Source of the DNA: Combretum micranthum
Taxonomy: Eukaryota > Streptophyta > Magnoliopsida > Myrtales > Combretaceae
Direction: 5' to 3'
DNA: 64,000 bases
Assembly (NCBI GenBank): GCA_024138025.1
Contig: JAMXBD010000970.1
Location: forward strand, 186,001-250,000
A program made the translations under genes and the position numbers. The stretch's first letter is position 1, and every line of letters starts with the position of its first letter. The notes beneath the pieces were generated by a model. It saw only the letters and a program-made list of their open reading frames with translations. It did no database searches and was not told the origin of the DNA. Shown piece after piece: positions 56,102 through 64,000 of the stretch.

Positions 56102-59100
56102 TAATGGAAGATACACGTGTACCATGTCGTCACCGTGTTTAGCATCATCAAGTTATTGTGTTCTATTTTTATTTTTCACTTTTCGTAACCCATTTAAGAA
56201 ATATTAAAGGTAAAAGCAAAGTAGGTAATAAAAATACTATTTGCATACTTCTATAATATATATATATATATAGATATATAGATATAGATATATATATTGG
56301 TAAAGAGAATTCAAACTTAACTTATTCAATTGGAAGATTAATATTAATAATACTAAACTATAAGATTATTGGAAAAATAAGATTTTCAAATATTTATAAG
56401 ATAAATTCACACACATCTATAGTCTAAGTATGGATATGCAATTATTGAATTATATATATATATATATATATATATAATTACCTTCTTGAGGTTAGTTTAG
56501 CACTCCTAGTGGTAAATTTAGTAACTTCAAAATGTGAGTTAGCTAGGCACACAAGTAACTCACATTTAGGAGATGTGAATCCCTACACACAAAAATATTA
56601 TACTTGCACTCAGTATGAATTAAACCACTAACCTTCTACAATATAAACCCTAAATTGAATTAAATTTATGTTATTTTAGTCCATCAAAATTTATTTAAAT
56701 TATAATGACATATATCGCATTTCATATTTACACTAAACTAGCATGTTAGATTTTTGAATTTGGTAGGTTATTTTGATAATTAAGTTTAATGATGGTCTAT
56801 TTTAGCAATTAAATTTAAAAAGGAATCTAAACTAACCAAAAAAAAAAAAAATCGACTCTCTTGATTGACAATCTATTTGGACAGTTGGATTTTTATTTAT
56901 ATTTGATCTACATCTATAACTAATATGTATCATATCTATTTAGATAATTTATGAGTAAAACTGTTAGTTTTTCATCGATATCTATTTCTTAATAAACATC
57001 TATTTGAAAATGATAAAAATGTGATGCTAAAAAGACTAGAATATGATGAAACAAACATAAACAAGTGTTTGTATGTTTTAGCTCTTTCTTAAATTACTTT
57101 ACTTACATATTATTCCACAATGCTTTTTGTCGAAATTATATAAGATTTAAATTAGACATCGATTAATATTATATATATATTTTTAATTTTTCTTAATTGC
57201 AAATCTTAATATAAAATATATATGATGATATATCTAGGGAACTACGCTCTTGCCTCCTAGAATCAAACCCAAAGATCGTGGGCCATTAAGGGCTTCTATA
57301 GCAATTTGCAATATATTTATCTTAATATTTTCTTGGCTTCTTGATCAGTTAACCCATACATAAAATATCTTGGGACAAAGATTCCAACTCATCTCTTCTT
57401 ACGCATTACTTCCACCAATTCCTCCATTAATTTCAACGTAAAGTCTGATGCACTATAGATTTCAAGAATTTTATCGTACTTAACGAACTATAGGATTATA
57501 TTATATAATAATATACGATAAGGTATATGGTTCGAATAATGTTCGTGCTTCGTGTTTCTTACGCAACTTGATAATTTAGTTTTATTAATCATCATCGTAG
57601 ATTTATGCACATTATTATAATTAAGAAGCTTTAAATTTAACTTTTCAGTGGGTGTTTATTGTAATAGGAGCTTCTATGATCAAGATCATTTAATGAATCA
57701 TTTAATTATTAAATTAATTATAATAATTAAAATATTAATTATTTTAATGATACAATTATAAATGAATTTAATATAAATAATTAAATAACTGACAAGACTA
57801 ATCTCATCAAAATTAACGATAAAATCATAAAACATTATTACGATAGCACCAATTATTCAATAAATTTGAAAACTGTATATTAATTGTAGCGGACCGATAA
57901 TGACAACTACCTGACGTCATTAATAGATTTGTGTTCTGGATTTGAATAACATAAGAGTTCTTCCGTCAAGCTGCCTTCCTTCCTTTCTTTCCTTCTTTCT
58001 CACTTTCTTTTCAATTTTTTTATTTTTGTGGTGCTTCTTATTTTTAGATAATTTATCAGAATAAATAATACTCAACAGATATAAGTGTAGATTCATAACT
58101 AATCTACTGTAGAATCATATAAAAATAACATTTCTAAATATCATATTTATAAGAAATTATTGAATGCTGCTTGATTCCATCGTATTTTTAATATGATATT
58201 TAATGATGTTTACGAAAATAAGTTTATTTGGATAGTCCGCTTTTCATCTGTATTTGTATTTGTATTTATATCTAAGTAATATTTATATATTATTTGTATT
58301 TGATTTATATCTTATTGTGTAATATATTTGAATGAAAATATTCATTTATTATCTATATTTATTTCTTAATAAATAATCTATTTAAAAATATTTACGGACA
58401 GTCGACATGCCATGGACACATATACTGCATTTTGGTTTTCTTACTCGTTCTCATGTCACGCTCAGTTGAGCACTTGAACAATTTAAAAGCCACTGAGAAT
58501 ATAAAATCAATCCAATTTACATGCGTGTACCGCTTATGCCATGCCTTATTGCGGTTAGGCGACGAGACTCACAATTTGGCGTTCTAGAAATGGTCCCTCC
58601 ATCTTATCTTAATAAATAAATATTTATTACGTACTAAATAAATTTAAAAAATAAAAACATCTCTAAATTTAAACAAACAGCTATTATTTTTTACAAGTAT
58701 TTGTTTTAAAAAATAGGATGACAATAAATTTCCATCAATTTACGTACAACTGCCACTGGGGTCGCTGCATTATATCTTTTGACCATTGACCACATTATTT
58801 ATTTTGACCTCTCTTATCCATATTTCTTCCAGCACTAACACTAGAAGTTCCTATCACATGTTGATGCTTTTAGTCAGCGATCTCAGTCTTAGAATTAAGA
58901 GCAGCATTATTATTAAACATGAATCTTTCATGCATCTCTACTGGGGGGACATTGTAAACAAATAAAAGCACAAGCGACACCCTATAATTTGTGCATGCGT
59001 AAGTTACCTAATGGGTGGAGCATATTAGTGGCAAGATCTAATCTAACAACATCGAGGATCTAAACCATCATTAGAAACTGGTCGTCCAAGGTTTTCCATC

Positions 59101-59164
59101 ATTTGGAGCCGCCAATGGCATGACTTTTTTTGATACCATCTCATTTGCAGCTCTTTTTTTTTTT
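56102..59164. other. Anonymous AT-rich region with simple repeats and MITE-like fragments
   Basis: Simple repeats occur at 56258-56297 (TA and GATATA words) and 56451-56476 (TA). Stretches at about 56868-57010 and 58225-58400 contain TATTTGGACAG or TATTTGGATAGTC, TCATCTGTATTTG and TATCTATTTCTTAATAAA words related to the element at 59165-59390, so they are probably degraded relatives. A pyrimidine-rich run lies at 57960-58020. No gene was recognised. Confidence 0.4.
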
Positions 59165-59390
59165 ATTTGTTTGTTGACAGATTATAGATACATAAACTTT
59201 TTTCAAACTTTTTTTGAATAAATTATTTATAAAGAATTAGATATAGATAAAAGAAGTTGGTAATTCTCATTAAAAAATCAAATATATCACATATAATAAA
59301 ATATAAACATAAATTGGACATATTTATAAATATTATTTTAAAAAAGATACAGATATGAATACAAATAAAAAACAGACCAACCAAATAGAC
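59165..59390. mobile_element. Short MITE-like element with imperfect terminal repeats
   Basis: The left end TATTTGTTTGTTGACAG and the reverse complement of the right end CTATTTGGTTGGTCTG agree imperfectly. Inside are GATACAGATATGAATAC repeats and an AT-rich core. Part of it is repeated at 60559-60685 because the following tandem duplication starts within it. Target duplication and superfamily could not be determined. Confidence 0.4.
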
Positions 59391-60558
59391 CCTTTATCTA
59401 AAAAAAAAAAAATAGTATTGAAGTTGTGAAATAAGTAAAAGATGCCATAAAACCTTCATTGAGAACCTCCCTGTTTTTTTTTTCCATACCCAACCCTTCC
59501 ACATTGATCCATTACATACTGGAACAACCATCCAATATTTGAGAAGTCATCTTGAATAAAACACAAACATTCTTGCATGCATGAATGAATTAAATCGTGA
59601 TCTTATTATGAGAAAATTGGATTTTAAAGATAAAATTTTTATTATAAAACTTATTGTCACTAATTCTATCAGTAGAGATTTAAACCATTTTGCTAATTTT
59701 TCATCACAAATTTTTTTTCTATGAGAGTCAATTTTTTGTAGTGTCCATTCCCAACTTTTTAAATATCTTGCATGAATCGTAGTAGGCTACTGGCATTTGC
59801 TCATTAACTAGCAACAAGATTTTGTAAATATAAGATAATTGTTGAAGTTCTTTATGGATTGTTTGCAGCTAACTTGTATCATATTCAATAGAATTGAGAA
59901 ATTCATACATTTCGGATAAATTGCATTTTGCATCTTCTAATGGGTGAATTATACTAGAAGATATAAATGTTTTTGGGTTAGTTCATTTGAGGTATCATCG
60001 TTTCAAGTGGTTAAAAGAAAGAATAAATATTTACCAAAGTGAATTAATGAGGTGCTAACATTTTGCAAAGTTTATTTAAGGTATCAATGTTTGAATTAAT
60101 TTTCAATTAGATTTCTATAATTTTTGTCGTTGGTCACTTATTAATATCTTATTTGATTCATTTTGTAAATCGTTGATCCTTTTTTTTAACTACTTGAGAC
60201 ATTGATGCATTAAATGAATTTATCCATAAACGTTGATTCATCTTTTTAACCACTCAAAAGATTAACACTTTAACTAAACTTACCCTCAAATGTTAATACA
60301 TTTTGATGTAATTTACCCATCTTCCAATATACTTGTTCACCTATACCAGTCCACAACATCTTCATCAACCATCAGCTGAATTATCTCCTCCTAAATCATT
60401 ATAATAGTCACTATACCACTAATATCTTATTTTTAGTCCAATCATTGAATGTCCAACCACATCAATGTTATTATCCTCTCTTATTCCATGACAATTAAGA
60501 CTTTTTCGAGCGACATTGTTAGCTATACACAAGACCTTCCCATGGAAATGGAATTGAC
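59262..60558 (+). repeat. Tandem duplication, unit 1 (1297 bp)
   Basis: The unit runs from AATTCTCATTAAAAAATC to CCATGGAAATGGAATTGAC and is followed directly by a second copy starting with the same words. Similarity to unit 2 is high throughout, clearly higher than in the duplication at 18930-22725, so this event is younger. No coding sequence was recognised. The segment CGTAGTAGGCTACTGGC at about 59776 is the empty counterpart of the solo LTR insertion in unit 2. Confidence 0.93.
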
Positions 60559-63205
60559 AATTCTCATTAAAAAATCAAATATATCAAATATAATAAAATA
60601 TAAATATAAATCGGACATATTTATAAATATTAATTTAAAAAAGATACAGATACAGATACAGATACAAATAAAAAACAGACCCTTTATCTACAAAAAAAAA
60701 AAAAAAAAAGCATTGAAGTTGTGAAACAAGTAAAAGATGTCATAAAACCTTCACTGAGAACCTCCCTGTTTTTTGTTTTCCATACCCAACCCTTCCATCG
60801 ATTCATTACATACTGGAACAACCATCTGATATTTGAGAAGTCATCTTGAATAAAACACAAACATTCTTGCATGCATGAATTAAATCATCATCTTATTACA
60901 AGAAAACTAGATTTTAGAGATAAAATTTCTATCATAAAAATCATTGTTGCTAATTCTATCAGTAGAGATTTAAATTATTTTGCTAATTTTTCATCACAAA
61001 ATTTTTATTTATGAGGATCAATTTTTGTAGTGTCCATTCCCAACTTCTTTAACATCTTGCATCAATCGTAGCAGGTTGATAAGTGTTAAAGACCCATATT
61101 TTCTATACTCAATTGATATAATTTTGCATTAATTTTATGAGAAATTCTTAAGAGAAAGATACTTAAGTGTTGAATATTTGTTTTTCAGGTTCAAATACTC
61201 ATTTGAAAGATTTATAGATGATTTGAGCAAAAACAAGGAAGGATTTAACAAAGGCTATAAAGTGATGATTTTCAAGTGTGCACAACGTTTATGCATGGCC
61301 ATTCAGATGTTTGTGCAGAGGGAAAAAAGGTGACCAGCAAGTATCTTGATTCATGCCCCAGCAGCTGCACAAGGTAGTGCAAAAGCAAATAACTCAATCC
61401 GAGAAGAAAAAGAAGATTTGGAGTTCTGCACAACCCCGTGCACGGCCGTGCAAAGGTTGTGCAGAACTTAAAGATGTCAAAAATCCAATTTTCTCATTGT
61501 GCACGGCGCCAAGCACGGCCGTGCAGACCCCTTATGCATACATGACTTTTTCCTACACTATAAATAGCTACCTTGTGGAATTATATGGGATCTTGAGTCG
61601 TACATTGGGAACCCTAGGAGAAAAAGACGCATTTGAAGAGAAAGATTGTTTGAATATCATAGACTATCACAAGATCATTCAAGGATTGTATTTCTACATC
61701 ATGTTTCTATTATACTTCTCTAGATATTGTGTTTTTTCTTGTAAACTCCATGGAGGAGTAGATTCCTAACCTTAAATCTTGTGAAACCCTAAACCCAATA
61801 TAAATTGAATTGCCTTGATTAATGAAAAGTTTATACTTTTGCATCTATTCATGTATTATAATTGTTTTGTGATTGATTTATGCACAAAGTTAATTACATG
61901 CATGATTCTTATTAGATGAAAGAGGTTTTATCTAGTAAGTTAGATCTTCATGAATAGGAAAGTCACATGTTTCATCTAGAGATAGAGAAACTTTGATTTG
62001 CTGCAATAAAGATTTGATCTTTGCTTATGAATTAGGATCTTTAATGTGATCTTATATTGATATTAGTTAGGAAGAGGTTTCTATTAATTCATGCAAGATT
62101 AGAAATTGATTAACTCGAGAGAGTAATCAGTTCAATAGAAAGTTCATGCAGTGCAAGGTGTGAATGAGTCATTAATCAATCTATCTTTATATGAAAAATT
62201 AGGGTTTAAGGTAGATCAAGATGAGGGGTATGTTGCATATCTTGTGATTGACTATAATTCTTAAAAACTTTCATAAGGATTTTGGGGTTAATTTAATTAG
62301 TTAATTAGTAGTTGATGATAATGCATATCAAATTAAGAATTAGCCTAAATAGTGGAGAAAGGGTAACACTAATAATTGTTTCTTAGATTCTTGAGGATGA
62401 TACGATCGGTTTGAGCGCATCACAGGCTACGGGCATTTGCTCATCAACTAGCAACAAGATTTTGTAAATATAAGATAATTGTTGAAGTTCTTTATAGATT
62501 GTTTGCAGCTAACAAGAGGTTTCATTGTATCATATTTAATAGAATTGAGAAATTCATACATTTAGGATAAATTGCATTTTACATCTTCTAATGGGTGAAT
62601 TATACTAGAAGATATAAATGTTTTTGGGTTAGTTCATTTGAGGTATCATTGTTTCAAGTGGTTAAAAGAAAGAATAAATGTTTAGCAAAGTGAATTAATG
62701 AGGTGTTGACATTTTACAAACTTTATTTAAGGTATCAATGTTTGAATTAATTTTCAAATAGATTTCTATAATTTTTGTTGTTGGTCACTTATTAATATCT
62801 TATTTGATTCATTTTGTAAATCGTTGATTCTTCTTTTTAACTACTTGAAACATTGATACATTAAATGAATTTATCCATAGACATTGATTCATCTTTTCAA
62901 CCACTCAAAAGATTAACACTTTAACTAAACTTTCCCTCAAATGTTGATACATTTTGATGTAATTTACTCATCTTCCAATATACTTGTCACCCATACCAGT
63001 CCGCAACATCTTCATCAACCATCAACTATATTATCTCCTCATAAATCATTATAATTAGTCACTATATCCACTAATATCTTATTTTTAGTCCAATCATTGA
63101 ATGTCTAACTACATCAATGTTATTATCATCTCTTATTCCATGACAATTAAGACTTTTTGAGCGACATTATTAGCTAAACACAAGACCTCCCCATGGAAAT
63201 GGAAT
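60559..63205 (+). repeat. Tandem duplication, unit 2, split by a solo LTR
   Basis: The unit is collinear with 59262-60558 from AATTCTCATTAAAAAATC to CCATGGAAATGGAAT. Excluding the solo LTR and one target copy leaves about 1.3 kb, equal to unit 1. A GATACA microsatellite has expanded near 60642-60665 and the A run near 60691 is longer. Confidence 0.93.
61077..62422 (+). repeat. Solo LTR, Athila/Tat-like, 1346 bp
   Basis: The block starts TGATAAGTGTTAAAG and ends TACGATCGGTTTGAGCGCATCA, here broken as TACGATCGG, TTTGAGCGCATCA; this is a usual Athila/Tat-type LTR end. It is flanked by CAGGT (61072-61076) and CAGGC (62423-62427), a 5-bp duplication with one change. The empty site in the first duplication unit reads TAGGC. 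A CTATAAATAG box lies at about 61558-61567. Upstream of it, CACGGCCGTGCA palindromes occur twice (near 61440 and 61515). A 138-codon frame at 61353-61769 lies wholly inside and has no motif. There is no internal region, so this is a solo LTR. Confidence 0.9.
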
Positions 63206-63331
63206 GTATATGTTGTACATAACCATGCTATTCCCTCTCAAATATGATGCAATTGTGTTACTATTCCAATGTGATGTCATTCCATGTGAGGCAATACTAG
63301 CATAGACAACGAATCAACTTATCTTCATTGT
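63206..63331. other. Short unassigned spacer
   Basis: No feature was recognised between the end of the tandem duplication and the next MITE-like terminus. Confidence 0.4.
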
Positions 63332-63485
63332 TAGGGATGTAACCAAGGCGAGTTTAAGATGGGTTTTACCAAACTCGAACCTAAACCCAATACCATGTAG
63401 GCTTCTCAAAACCTTATAGGGTTTTTATTCCTAAGCACAAAACCTGCCTAATAGACCTTATAAGGTACCAAAAACCCGATATTCT
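63332..63485. mobile_element. hAT-like MITE fragment
   Basis: It begins TAGGGATGTAACCAAGG and contains TTTTACC, AAACTCGAACC, AAACCCAATACC and AAACCCGA words typical of the subterminal arms of plant hAT MITEs. A matching right end and target duplication were not found, so this is a fragment. Confidence 0.45.
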
Positions 63486-63510
63486 CGAATCATTGCTCTA
63501 CAACTACAAA

Positions 63511-63847
63511 TTACCAAATAAACAATTCATCATCAATAATCAAAACAAGAGTAGAATCCAATAAAGTTATGACCTTTGTAGGAATACATCCAACATTAAG
63601 ATAAGTACCACCAAGAGTACCACATTCTTTAATACGAGTAGTTTTAAGCCTAAACTGAGTTACTTTTATAGTAATGACATAATCACTAGGAACATTGTCA
63701 ATCATGACGATGTCGTTATCTTAGGTCCTAAGGCGACGGTCCGAGAAAAGGAAGTCTATGAAAAGGAATATTTGAGAGTGTCAGGGGATGTATTGGAGAG
63801 GTTTCAAGTTAAAAGGCTTTTCTACATGCAATACACGCCATTGCCAT
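63511..63847 (-). pseudogene. Mitochondrial dihydrolipoyl dehydrogenase pseudogene, N-terminal fragment
   Basis: The minus strand begins at ATG 63847-63845 with MAMACIACRKAF, close to the start of plant mitochondrial lipoamide dehydrogenase precursors, then hits an in-frame TAA. After frame changes and stops through the presequence, the mature start reads DNDIVMID, followed by YVITIKVTQFRLKTT and TLGGTYLNVGCIPTK. In the true enzyme (E3 of pyruvate and 2-oxoglutarate dehydrogenase complexes) the first motif is a GxGxxG FAD loop and the second holds the redox CxxxxC pair. Here the glycine loop is lost (DNVPSD) and the first redox Cys is Tyr, so it could not work. Homology ends near 63530, after about 85 residues. 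No intron is apparent, but the source gene may have none here. Confidence 0.85.
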
Positions 63848-64000
63848 TGTTAGGGTTTTGAGTTTTCTTATTGAAAGCAACTTTAATGGAAGTTTTGTTT
63901 TGGTTATGCGTGTACAAAAGAGATGGTGAAGAAAGAGAAAAGTCTTGTAATGTTGGCTTTTAGCAACAGTCTTTGATAGGTAATGTGGGAATAAATAAAA
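63848..64000 (-). other. Possible 5' flank of the dihydrolipoyl dehydrogenase pseudogene
   Basis: Upstream of the pseudogene ATG the minus strand is pyrimidine-rich (CTTTTCTCTTTCTTCACC, AACCCTAACA), like a plant 5' leader. It may be copied leader or promoter sequence. Nothing else was recognised before the window ends. Confidence 0.3.

Noticed and set aside
61353..61769. 138-codon plus-strand open frame
   Set aside because: It lies wholly within the solo LTR 61077-62422, spans its palindromic motifs and TATA box, and has no recognisable motif.
1..64000. CRISPR arrays, operons, bacterial promoters or phage genes
   Set aside because: No regularly spaced repeats of suitable size and no dense prokaryotic coding; spliced gene, plant retrotransposons and poly(A) retrocopies show plant nuclear DNA.

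Overview
The window looks like AT-rich nuclear DNA of a flowering plant, probably a eudicot. It contains one short spliced gene, plant-type Ty3/gypsy and Ty1/copia retrotransposons, several hAT elements and a Cassandra TRIM carrying 5S rRNA-like LTRs. There are no operons, bacterial features or CRISPR arrays. Almost all the recognisable content is repeat sequence in various stages of decay; the species cannot be named from the sequence.

Layout. 1-6412: a plus-strand Tekay/Del-like Ty3/gypsy element (gag, protease, RT, RNase H, integrase, 3' LTR), entering from the left, broken by many single-base frameshifts and truncated inside its LTR. 6704-10967: a probable very long LTR. 12487-13029: a hAT MITE with a perfect 8-bp target duplication. 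13246-18273: remnants of two further LTRs. 18930-22725: an old tandem duplication whose second unit has received two hAT-type insertions, one with a perfect 8-bp duplication. 23918-24654: the only apparently intact gene, two exons encoding a 132-residue single-span membrane protein. 26426-30262: low-complexity tract, a degraded MITE and a minus-strand hAT transposase pseudogene with a putative 5' terminus. 30315-35972: a nested locus in which a 5'-truncated LINE-type retrocopy with an RNase H-like domain carries a poly(A) tail and target duplications, and is split by a minus-strand Ty1/copia element with both LTRs, PBS and PPT. 35973-46000: mostly anonymous DNA with hAT elements, an inverted LTR-like repeat, a G-rich tract and a minimal poly(A) insertion. 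46020-48190: an LTR-like repeat interrupted by a three-LTR Cassandra element with a perfect 5-bp duplication. 48400-53808: gag and LTR remnants and paralogous repeats. 54324-56096: a SIRE/Maximus-like solo LTR with a perfect 5-bp duplication. 59262-63205: a second tandem duplication, its second unit split by a solo LTR. 63511-63847: a minus-strand pseudogene fragment of mitochondrial dihydrolipoyl dehydrogenase, with its presequence region.

The value of the window is its record of insertion order. In three places a paralogous copy supplies the empty site, so target duplications and relative ages can be read without outside data. I found no convincing evidence of a new biochemical system. The least explained items are the conserved small membrane protein, the coding-like minus-strand stretches near 44.9-45.8 kb, the short GC-rich repeated motifs shared in style by three unrelated LTRs, and the 15-bp direct repeat flanking little more than a poly(A) tract.
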